Source of the DNA: DASPKS01 sp035628035
Lineage (GTDB): Bacteria; Bacteroidota; Rhodothermia; Rhodothermales; Rubricoccaceae
Assembly: GCA_035628035.1 (NCBI GenBank)
Contig: DASPKS010000210.1
Span: 1-7,325, forward strand
Length of the DNA: 7,325 nucleotides
Direction of reading: 5' to 3'
Both the position numbers and the translations under genes were made by a program. Shown piece by piece: positions 1 to 5,677 of the stretch; positions within the stretch are counted from its first letter, which is position 1, and every line of letters starts with the position of its first letter. Below the pieces are notes generated by a model. It did not search any database. It had not been told where the DNA came from and saw nothing but the letters and a program-made list of their open reading frames with translations.

Positions 1-81
1 AAGAAGCGGATGAAGCAGGTGGGCACCGTGGAGGTCCCACAGGAGGCGTTCCTTGCCGTGCTCGCAATGGGGGAGGGGTGA
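1..81 (+). CDS. lepA: Elongation factor 4 (LepA), C-terminal end only
   Basis: This is the last 26 codons of a gene that enters from the left edge, read in frame 1 and ending in TGA at 79-81. The visible peptide KKRMKQVGTVEVPQEAF, followed by a short LAVL-type tail, matches the highly conserved C-terminus of LepA as I remember it (E. coli: KKRMKQ(I/V)G.VE(L/I)PQEAFLA(I/V)L). LepA is a cytosolic ribosome-binding translational GTPase; its G domain and the rest of the C-terminal domain lie outside the window. The assignment rests on this tail and on context: two lepB-type signal peptidase genes follow on the same strand, and lepA-lepB adjacency is known from other bacteria. The stop overlaps the start of the next gene by one base (TGATG), which suggests translational coupling. 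Confidence 0.9.
   Translation, partial: KKRMKQVGTVEVPQEAFLAVLAMGEG
69..76 (+). promoter_or_regulatory. Shine-Dalgarno-like site inside the lepA tail
   Basis: A purine run GGGGGAGG containing GGAGG (72-76) lies four bases before the ATG at 81. It favours that ATG over the in-frame GTG at 78, which would lie almost on top of the site. It sits within the last lepA codons, as expected for a coupled start. Confidence 0.5.
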
Positions 82-899
82 TGCGGGCGCTCGCCGTTCT
101 CTGCCTTCTGTCCGCTGTCCTCTGTCTGCCGGTCCGGGCGCAGCCCGACGTGGTGGAGCTCCTCCGCCGGCAGCGCCTGGAGGCGCGGTTCGGCGAACTG
201 ATGGTGATCCTGGGCGACGCCGTCCCCCCGCGCCCGTTCATTCCCCATGCCACTACCGACCCCTATCTCCTCCGGTACGAGGCCCTCGTCGCGGCCCGCC
301 ACGCGGCCTACGCCGACAGTGTGGCCCGCGCCCGCGCCGACAGCCTGGCGGAGGCGGCCCGCCTCACCACGATCCGGTGGCACCTCACGCCGGCCGACGA
401 CCAGGGCGGCTTCCTCGAGCGCTACCGCGAGGTGTTCTGGCAGGCCGCCTTCTCCCAGGCCCCGATGGACTCCGTCTCCACGCCCGTGCTGCGGGCCCGG
501 CTCGGGACCCTCTTCGGCGCGCCGACGCGGAACGCCGCCGCGGCCGAGCAGGAGGGGTACGCCGGGAGCGAGTTCGTCCAGTTCGAGTACTGGCTCGTAG
601 CCAACGACACCATCCCCGTGCTCGTCCTCGACATCGACGGGCCATTCGGGCGGGGGCTCCTCATCGCCGGCGACGAGGACCAGGCCGCGCTCATGCCCGC
701 CCTCAAGGCCGACCTCTCGGCCCGCCTCCTCGCCGATGGCCTCCGCGCCACCCCCTTCGCTGACTACTACCAGTCCTCTGAGCGCGAGCAGTGGTACCGT
801 ACCGGGTTCGACGGGACGCAATACTTCGTGACGGAGGTGCGTCCTCCCCGGTGGGCCCGCCAGCGGCGAGAAGGCCAGAAGTGGATCATCCACCGCTAG
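81..899 (+). CDS. Predicted secreted or periplasmic protein of unknown function
   Basis: This encodes 272 residues from the ATG at 81, which overlaps the lepA stop by one base. An in-frame GTG at 78 would add one residue, but the ribosome site favours the ATG. I do not recognise the family. The N-terminus is a short Sec signal peptide: one Arg, a hydrophobic core at residues 3-17, and a type I cleavage site at VRA|QP after residue 20. The mature chain would start with Gln. There is no proper lipobox before either Cys (8 or 15). Residues about 62-96 are rich in Ala, Arg and Glu with the look of a long helix. The second half (about 160-255) is mixed aromatic and beta-like, including VLVLDIDGPFGRGLLIAGDED, and the basic tail ends in KWIIHR. 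No transmembrane segment follows the signal peptide. Coupling to lepA and placement before the signal peptidases suggest co-expression, but this does not give it a function. Confidence 0.8.
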   Translation: MRALAVLCLLSAVLCLPVRAQPDVVELLRRQRLEARFGELMVILGDAVPPRPFIPHATTDPYLLRYEALVAARHAAYADSVARARADSLAEAARLTTIRWHLTPADDQGGFLERYREVFWQAAFSQAPMDSVSTPVLRARLGTLFGAPTRNAAAAEQEGYAGSEFVQFEYWLVANDTIPVLVLDIDGPFGRGLLIAGDEDQAALMPALKADLSARLLADGLRATPFADYYQSSEREQWYRTGFDGTQYFVTEVRPPRWARQRREGQKWIIHR

Positions 900-950
900 C
901 CGCATCCCTGGCGGGCCGCCGCCGTAGCTTCTGACCCCCGCTCCCGACCC

Positions 951-2102
951 GTGCCCACGCTGTCTTCCCGCCGCCCCCCCGCCCGTGCTGCGCGCCCGGC
1001 TCTCGGCAAGCCCGCCGACGGCAAGCCCGAGCGTAAGAAGCCCACGTGGAAGGAGACCGTCCGCTTCTGGGTCGTCGCCATCCTCGTGCTCGTTACCGTC
1101 CGCGCGTTCCTCTTCGAGCCGTACCGGATCCCGTCGGAGTCGATGGAGGAGACCCTCCTCGTGGGCGACTTCCTCATCGTCTCGAAGCTCCACTACGGCC
1201 CGCGCACGCCGAACACGCTCGGCATCCCGCTTACGGGGATCTACCTCCCCGGCCTCCAGCTCCCGCAGACGCGGCTGCCCGGCTTCTCGGAGGTCCGCCG
1301 CGGCGACGTCGTCGTGTTCAATTACCCCGCCTCCGACGACATCGTGCGGGGGCCCATCCCCGCCTCCGTCCCCATCGAGCGGCGCGACCCCTACATCAAG
1401 CGGATCATCGGGCTGCCGGGCGACACCCTCGCCGTGCTCGACAAGGTGCTCCACCTCAATGGCCGCGCGCAACCGCTCCGCCCGACGATCAAGCAGACGT
1501 GGCGCGTGACCTCGACGGGCGACGCCCGCCCGTCCTCGCTGGAGCTGGAGGAGGTAGGGGCCGTGTTCCAGCAGGACGTGCGCACGCCGGAGGGGGCTGT
1601 CACGAGCCCCCGGCAGTACCTCGTCGTGGCGTCGGCGTCGGCGGCCGAGCGGCTCCGGGCCCGGCCCGACGTGGCGAACGTGGCGCCGGAGGCGCTCCCC
1701 GACGGCGCCGTCGTCTCGCGGCTTGTGTTCCCGCCCGGCGCCGCCTCCAACGCCGACCAGTTCGGGCCCGTTGTCGTCCCTGGCGCGGGGAGGACCGTCC
1801 GCCTCGACGCCACGACGTGGCCGATGTACCGCGAGGTCATCACGCGGCACGAGGGGCACCGGGCCCAGGCCACGTCCGACAGCACGTTCCTCATCGACGG
1901 CCGACCGGCCACCACGTACACCTTCGCGCAGGACTACTACTTCGTGATGGGCGACAACCGCGACAACTCGGTGGACGGGCGCTACTGGGGGTTCGTCCCG
2001 GAGAATCATCTCGTCGGGAAGGCCGTCTTCCTGTTCCTCTCGTTCGAGCGGTTCCTGCCGCCGATCCCCCGCCTGAACCGCTTCTTCCGCACCGTCAAGT
2101 AA
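951..2102 (+). CDS. lepB: Signal peptidase I, first tandem copy
   Basis: This is a type I (S26) signal peptidase of 383 residues, which removes signal peptides from Sec and Tat substrates at the outer face of the inner membrane. A Lys/Arg-rich cytoplasmic N-terminus (1-38) precedes a single membrane span (about 39-55). Then come box B (PSESM, nucleophile Ser64, with Ser62 matching E. coli Ser88), box C (GDFLIVSK), box D (YIKRIIGLPGD, general base Lys150) and box E (GDNRDNSVDGR, 334-344). Lys150 to the box E Gly is 184 residues, against 127 in E. coli LepB, so the second beta domain is enlarged. Box E has DGR where the usual motif is DSR; the Ser equivalent to E. coli Ser278 (Ser340) is kept. 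The GTG at 951 is the only normal start between the in-frame upstream stop (897-899) and the membrane span. It has no clear Shine-Dalgarno site, and the 51-bp spacer (900-950) shows no convincing promoter. Confidence 0.93.
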   Translation: MPTLSSRRPPARAARPALGKPADGKPERKKPTWKETVRFWVVAILVLVTVRAFLFEPYRIPSESMEETLLVGDFLIVSKLHYGPRTPNTLGIPLTGIYLPGLQLPQTRLPGFSEVRRGDVVVFNYPASDDIVRGPIPASVPIERRDPYIKRIIGLPGDTLAVLDKVLHLNGRAQPLRPTIKQTWRVTSTGDARPSSLELEEVGAVFQQDVRTPEGAVTSPRQYLVVASASAAERLRARPDVANVAPEALPDGAVVSRLVFPPGAASNADQFGPVVVPGAGRTVRLDATTWPMYREVITRHEGHRAQATSDSTFLIDGRPATTYTFAQDYYFVMGDNRDNSVDGRYWGFVPENHLVGKAVFLFLSFERFLPPIPRLNRFFRTVK

Positions 2103-2105
2103 GCC

Positions 2106-2112
2106 GAGGAGG
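2106..2112 (+). promoter_or_regulatory. Strong Shine-Dalgarno site of the small gene
   Basis: GAGGAGG contains a perfect AGGAGG and lies six bases before the ATG at 2119, in the 16-bp gap after the first lepB copy. It is the best ribosome site in the window and fixes the start of the 68-residue gene. Confidence 0.75.
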
Positions 2113-2118
2113 TCCGCG

Positions 2119-2325
2119 ATGAAAGAAGAAAATGCAGAGGGCTACCCGATGGTCCAAGACTGCTGCAGGAGCTACCGCGTGGAGGAACAGCCGGACGGCG
2201 GGGTGGTCATCACGATTGACGTGGACCCGCGTTTCGCCCAGCTGTGGCGCGTCAAGCTCAGCGAGCTCCGCGCGACCGACGAGGAAATCGCTTACCAGGA
2301 TCGCGCGTCCAACCCGGCGAAGTGA
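2119..2325 (+). CDS. Small conserved-looking protein of unknown function between the two signal peptidase genes
   Basis: This encodes 68 residues and I do not recognise the family. The evidence for a real gene is the near-perfect ribosome site, the tight fit between neighbours (16 bp after the first lepB copy; its TGA overlaps the GTG of the second copy as GTGA) and a plausible soluble composition. The protein has no signal peptide and no membrane span. Visible parts are an acidic N-terminus, a Cys-Cys pair (15-16), a beta-like run GGVVITIDVD (27-36), an amphipathic PRFAQLWRVKLSELR stretch (37-51) and an acidic end. The first codons are AT-rich (aaa gaa gaa aat gca), unlike the neighbours; this may simply keep the start region unfolded. 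By position it could be a cytosolic regulator or partner of the peptidases, but the sequence does not show this. An ATG at 2149 is a less likely start. Confidence 0.72.
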   Translation: MKEENAEGYPMVQDCCRSYRVEEQPDGGVVITIDVDPRFAQLWRVKLSELRATDEEIAYQDRASNPAK

Positions 2326-3455
2326 CGGAAAAACGGCCGGGGGACGCAGGCACGGAAGGCGCCGTGCGCCCATCAGAGGGGGTGACGCCCGCGCCGATGC
2401 CCGCCGCCTCCGAGCTCGACGCGCCCCCGGCTGAACAGGGCGCCCGCCCGGGGCGGCCGTGGCGCGCATGGGTGCGGGTGCTCGCGGGCGCGCTGCTGGT
2501 GGCGCTCGCCCTCCGCGTGTTCGTCGTGGAGGCGTACCGCATCCCGTCCGTCTCGATGGAGGAGACGCTCCGGCCGGGCGACTTCCTCTTCGTCTCGAAG
2601 CTCCACTACGGCCCGCGCCTGCCCCTTACCCTCGGCCTCCCGTTCAGCGACTGGTATTACCCGGGCCTGGAGATGCCGGCGCGGCGGCTGCCGGGGTTCT
2701 CGGCCGTCCGCCGCGGCGACGTCGTCGTGTTCAACTACCCCCCCGAGGAGGGGCCGGTGGACCGGCGGGAGACCTACATCAAGCGCGTGATCGGGCTCCC
2801 TGGCGACACCGTCGAGGTCCGCACCAAGGTGGTCTCCGTGAACGGCGAGCGCGTGCCTGACCCGCCGCTGCGCCGCCAGCTCTGGCGGGTGGAGATCGAA
2901 AACGGCGCGGCGATGCCGCCTCCGGAGACGCTCGCCGCCTGGGGCGTGGGGCCGCGCTTCGACCGCGTTGGCGGCCCCGTGCGGCTCACCGAAGGGACCG
3001 ACGCCGAGATCGGGCGCCTCCGCCGGTGGCCGGGCGTGCGCGCCGTCATCCCGCTCGTCCGCACGCCCGACGAGGGCCGCGCCCCGTTCCCCCCCGGCCG
3101 CCCCTGGACGCTCGACGACTTCGGCCCGCTCGTCGTCCCCGGTCGCGGCGTCACCGTTCGCCTCGACGATATGACGTGGCTCACCTACCGGGACGTGCTC
3201 ACGCGGTTCGAGGGGGTGCGCGCCGAGCGGACCGTCGGCGGGTTCGTCCTCGACGGCACGCCGGCCGACCGCTACACCTTCGCGCAGGACTACTACTTCG
3301 TGATGGGCGACAACCGCGACGACTCGGCCGACAGCCGCTCGTGGGGGTTCGTCCCGGAGAGCCACCTCGTCGGGAAGGCGGTCCTCGTCTACTTCTCGTG
3401 GGACGACCGCTCGGCCCGCCCGCGCTGGGACCGGGTGCTCCGCCGGATCGAGTAG
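2322..3455 (+). CDS. lepB: Signal peptidase I, second tandem copy
   Basis: This is a second S26 signal peptidase, 377 residues from the GTG at 2322. I chose that start because it overlaps the TGA of the small gene (GTGA), the usual coupled arrangement. A farther GTG at 2244 is in frame but would bury 82 bases in the small gene. A long Pro/Ala-rich cytoplasmic head (1-48) precedes one membrane span (about 51-68). The motifs follow in order: PSVSM with nucleophile Ser78, GDFLFVSK, YIKRVIGLPGD with Lys154, and GDNRDDSADSR (329-339), which keeps the canonical DSR. Lys154 to the box E Gly is 175 residues, so it shares the enlarged second domain of the first copy, including an FGPLVVPG stretch (267-274). 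Three exact DNA matches to the first copy (48, 29 and 29 bp) fall on boxes B-E. It should be an active membrane peptidase; whether the two copies divide substrates cannot be seen here. Confidence 0.93.
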   Translation: MTEKRPGDAGTEGAVRPSEGVTPAPMPAASELDAPPAEQGARPGRPWRAWVRVLAGALLVALALRVFVVEAYRIPSVSMEETLRPGDFLFVSKLHYGPRLPLTLGLPFSDWYYPGLEMPARRLPGFSAVRRGDVVVFNYPPEEGPVDRRETYIKRVIGLPGDTVEVRTKVVSVNGERVPDPPLRRQLWRVEIENGAAMPPPETLAAWGVGPRFDRVGGPVRLTEGTDAEIGRLRRWPGVRAVIPLVRTPDEGRAPFPPGRPWTLDDFGPLVVPGRGVTVRLDDMTWLTYRDVLTRFEGVRAERTVGGFVLDGTPADRYTFAQDYYFVMGDNRDDSADSRSWGFVPESHLVGKAVLVYFSWDDRSARPRWDRVLRRIE

Positions 3456-3490
3456 CGGCTATATCATCCCTGCGCGCTTGCGGAGCACCC
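3433..3490. repeat. Inverted repeat straddling two convergent stop codons
   Basis: GGGTGCTCCGC (3433-3443) is repeated exactly in reverse complement at 3480-3490, leaving a 36-base loop that contains the stop codons of the second lepB copy and of the minus-strand VWA gene. The only non-coding bases are 3456-3458, so any stop signal for transcription must lie in coding DNA, and this stem is the best candidate for a two-way terminator. There is no T-run on either side, the loop is long, and nine of the eleven bases encode a Val-Leu-Arg tripeptide with common codons in both genes, so coincidence is possible. Confidence 0.5.
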
Positions 3491-5603
3491 ACTCCATGGA
3501 GAGCAGCGCGACGGCGAGGGCGAGGAGGGCCGGGAGCTGGAGGAGCGGCGTCTCGCGCTCGGTCTCGACCACGCGCGGGCGGAAGCGCCCTTCTTCCGCG
3601 AGTTCGTCGCGGAGCTGGCCCACCTCGTCGAGCGGGACGACGCGGCCGCCGGAGCGGAGGGCGAGCTGCCGCATGAGCGCCACGTCGGCGCCGGGCTCGC
3701 GGAACTCCACGGCCACCGCGCCGACGGCGAAGGCGCCCTGGTCGTCGCCGAGGCGTTGGCCCCCCCGCTCGGCCACGGCGGTAAACGCGTAGCTCCCGGA
3801 CGGGCGCACGCCCGCGTTGAGGGTATAGCGGCCGTTGCCCGCCGGCTGCAGCGCGAGGGGCGTCTGCGCCCCGTTCGGCGCGGTGATCACGAGGCGCACC
3901 TCGGCGTCCTCAATGGGGTTCAGGCTCTCGTCGTACACCTGCCCGACGAACGTGACGGCCTCGCCTTCGCCGAAGAGCGCGCGTGTGGGGCGGACGCGCA
4001 CGCGGCGGCGGTCCTCCTGCGCCGTCGTCCACCGGAGGAGGTTGTCGACGAGCCCGCCGTAGAAACCGGCGACGGCACCGAGGTCCTGTGGGAGCGTGCG
4101 CCAGCGCCACGTGCCCGCGCCGAGGAGGGCGGCCGATCGGAGCCCGCCGCGCGTGCGGACGGCGAGGAGGGGGTCGTCGAGCGGGACGCCGCCGCGCCGG
4201 ACGGTCGCCAGCACGCGCGCGTCGGGCGCCACGCGCCACCGTGTTTCCGAGACCTCGACGGGCGGGAGGCTGCCGAGCGCCTCGCGCGGGGCATTCGGGA
4301 CGGTCAACACCGGATGCGTAGAGCCAGCCGGGGCGACGACGAACCCGGCCTCAGCAAAGCCAGGGCGGACGACCTCGGGCACCGCCGGCAGCACGGCGCC
4401 GAAAGAACGAGCAAGCGCGGCGAGGTCGGTCTGCCGCGTGAGGACGAAGAGGAGGGGGAGCCCGTTCTGCGCGGCCTCCGCCACGCGGGCGACGGTTGCT
4501 GCGTCGGCCGCGCGGCCAGGCCAGCCGGCGAGGACGGCGAGGTCAAAGGAAGAGAGCGCGGGCGGGAGCGGCCCCTCGTAGAATGATCCTGGTGCGCGCT
4601 GCGTGAAGGGGACGACCTCCAAGCGCCGGTCCGCTTCGAGATGCTCGCGGAGGGCGGCGAGGTCGGGGCCGGGCGCGGCGCCGAGGAGGAGCACGCGCCG
4701 ACGCGTGTCGAGCACGCGCACGGCGACGGTCTCGGCGTTGTTGCGGTAGGTCGCCTCGCCGCCCATTCGCGAGAGGGCGGCGGTGAGGCGGCGGAGGCCC
4801 GGCACAGGCATCACCACGTCGAGGTCCACAACGGCCTCCACGCCGTCGGCCGGGAGCATGAAGGACTGCGAGGCCAGCACGCGCCCGCCATCGCTCACCG
4901 TCACCGTCGTGCGCTGCTCGCGGAAGCCGGTGGCGCGCACGCCCACGCGCACGGGGAGCGTACTCCCGAGGTAGGCCACTTCGTTCGTGACGACGCGGCT
5001 CACGCGCACGTCGCGCCGAGACACGCTGTCGCCCACCACGGCGGTGTAGACGGGGACGCGGAACCGCTCGGCGAGGTAGAGCGGGTTGCGCCCGGCCGTA
5101 TAGCGCCCGTCCGAGAGCAGCAGCACGCCGCGCAGGTTGCGCCCCTCGAAATCGTGCTCGACGCGGGCGAGGGCGCGGGCGATGTCGGTGCGCGGGCCGG
5201 AGAAGCGGAGGCCCACCAGGGAGTCGGCCGGGGTGGGCCGCACGTTGGCGTCGAAGGTGTAGTAGCGGACGCGCGCGTCGCGGGGGAGCGTGGCGAGGGC
5301 GCGGCGGAGGCGGTCGGCAGGGGCGGGGCCGCCCGCATCGGGGTCGGCCGAGAGGCTCTGGCTCACGTCCACGAGGACGGCGAGCAAAGGGGCCTCCTCC
5401 CGGCCGATGACACGCCGGTAGATGGGCTCGAACAGCAGGAGGAGCACGACGAAGAGCGCGGCGAACCGGAGCCCGACGAGCAGCCCGCGAAGGGGCCCGT
5501 GCACACGCGGGCGGGAGCGCCCGTAGGTCCACCACGTCAGCGCGGCGGCGCCGGCCGCGGCGAGCACGAGGAGGAGCGGGGGATAGGCGAGCGTGAGATC
5601 CAC
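3459..5603 (-). CDS. Membrane-anchored VWA-domain protein with amidotransferase-like domain
   Basis: This encodes 714 residues from GTG at 5603; a stop seven codons upstream (5619-5621) leaves little room for another start. Two N-terminal membrane spans (about 6-26 and 40-60) are followed by a von Willebrand A domain (about 72-195) with a complete metal site: DVSQS (Asp79, Ser81, Ser83), Thr139 and Asp165 in LLLSDG. Residues 198-298 look like a beta-sandwich. Residues about 302-440 resemble a class I glutamine-amidotransferase fold (VLLLGAAPG, then FDLAVLAGWPG). The whole protein has no Cys, so this domain cannot be a catalytic amidotransferase. A second beta-sandwich (about 538-628) precedes a C-terminal span (about 686-705) and a short basic tail. 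The layout fits the 'VWA and GATase-like' envelope proteins of Bacteroidota and relatives, whose role is not established. It probably scaffolds or binds something through the metal site. It lies about 74 bp downstream of the protease gene on the same strand and converges on lepB. Confidence 0.88.
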   Translation of the reverse strand: MDLTLAYPPLLLVLAAAGAAALTWWTYGRSRPRVHGPLRGLLVGLRFAALFVVLLLLFEPIYRRVIGREEAPLLAVLVDVSQSLSADPDAGGPAPADRLRRALATLPRDARVRYYTFDANVRPTPADSLVGLRFSGPRTDIARALARVEHDFEGRNLRGVLLLSDGRYTAGRNPLYLAERFRVPVYTAVVGDSVSRRDVRVSRVVTNEVAYLGSTLPVRVGVRATGFREQRTTVTVSDGGRVLASQSFMLPADGVEAVVDLDVVMPVPGLRRLTAALSRMGGEATYRNNAETVAVRVLDTRRRVLLLGAAPGPDLAALREHLEADRRLEVVPFTQRAPGSFYEGPLPPALSSFDLAVLAGWPGRAADAATVARVAEAAQNGLPLLFVLTRQTDLAALARSFGAVLPAVPEVVRPGFAEAGFVVAPAGSTHPVLTVPNAPREALGSLPPVEVSETRWRVAPDARVLATVRRGGVPLDDPLLAVRTRGGLRSAALLGAGTWRWRTLPQDLGAVAGFYGGLVDNLLRWTTAQEDRRRVRVRPTRALFGEGEAVTFVGQVYDESLNPIEDAEVRLVITAPNGAQTPLALQPAGNGRYTLNAGVRPSGSYAFTAVAERGGQRLGDDQGAFAVGAVAVEFREPGADVALMRQLALRSGGRVVPLDEVGQLRDELAEEGRFRPRVVETERETPLLQLPALLALAVALLSMEWVLRKRAGMI

Positions 5604-5604
5604 C

Positions 5605-5672
5605 AGGGGGCGCAGCGATCAGGCAGGGCGCGGTCGTAACGGGCGAGCCGTGCGGTTGCGCATGCGCCCCCT
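5605..5672. repeat. 10-bp inverted repeat spanning the gap before the VWA gene
   Basis: AGGGGGCGCA (5605-5614) and TGCGCCCCCT (5663-5672) form a perfect 10-bp inverted repeat enclosing 48 bases. It fills nearly the whole gap between the protease stop (5678-5680) and the VWA start (5603). In the minus-strand transcript the 3' arm would end one base before the GTG, so a folded stem would cover the region where a ribosome site should be. A separate 10-bp palindrome, GCGCATGCGC (5658-5667), overlaps the right arm and would compete with it. There is no T-run for a classical terminator. A role in starting or blocking VWA translation is an inference. Confidence 0.45.
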
Positions 5673-5677
5673 CGGCC

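Noticed and set aside
53..763. A 236-codon plus-strand frame overlapping the unknown exported protein
   Set aside because: Arg/Pro/Gly-rich translation typical of a shifted frame in GC-rich DNA; the overlapping frame has a signal peptide and a coupled start.
925..932. TAGCTTCT as a Bacteroidota-type -7 promoter element (TAnnTTTG) for the first lepB copy
   Set aside because: Partial match only and no TTG-type element at the expected distance upstream.
1514..1534. GACGGGC/GCCCGTC hairpin, 7-bp stem with 7-base loop
   Set aside because: Inside the first lepB gene and without a T-run; such stems are expected by chance at this GC content.
2244..2321. N-terminal extension of the second lepB copy from GTG 2244
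   Set aside because: It would overlap the small gene by 82 bases; the GTG at 2322 gives a normal GTGA overlap and a suitable cytoplasmic head.
2373..3365. Long minus-strand frame opposite the second lepB copy
   Set aside because: His/Arg/Glu-rich shadow of a gene with unmistakable signal peptidase motifs on the plus strand.
4641..5639. 332-codon plus-strand frame opposite the VWA gene
   Set aside because: Antisense shadow; composition dominated by Glu, His, Gly, Ala and Arg, with no domain or start signal.
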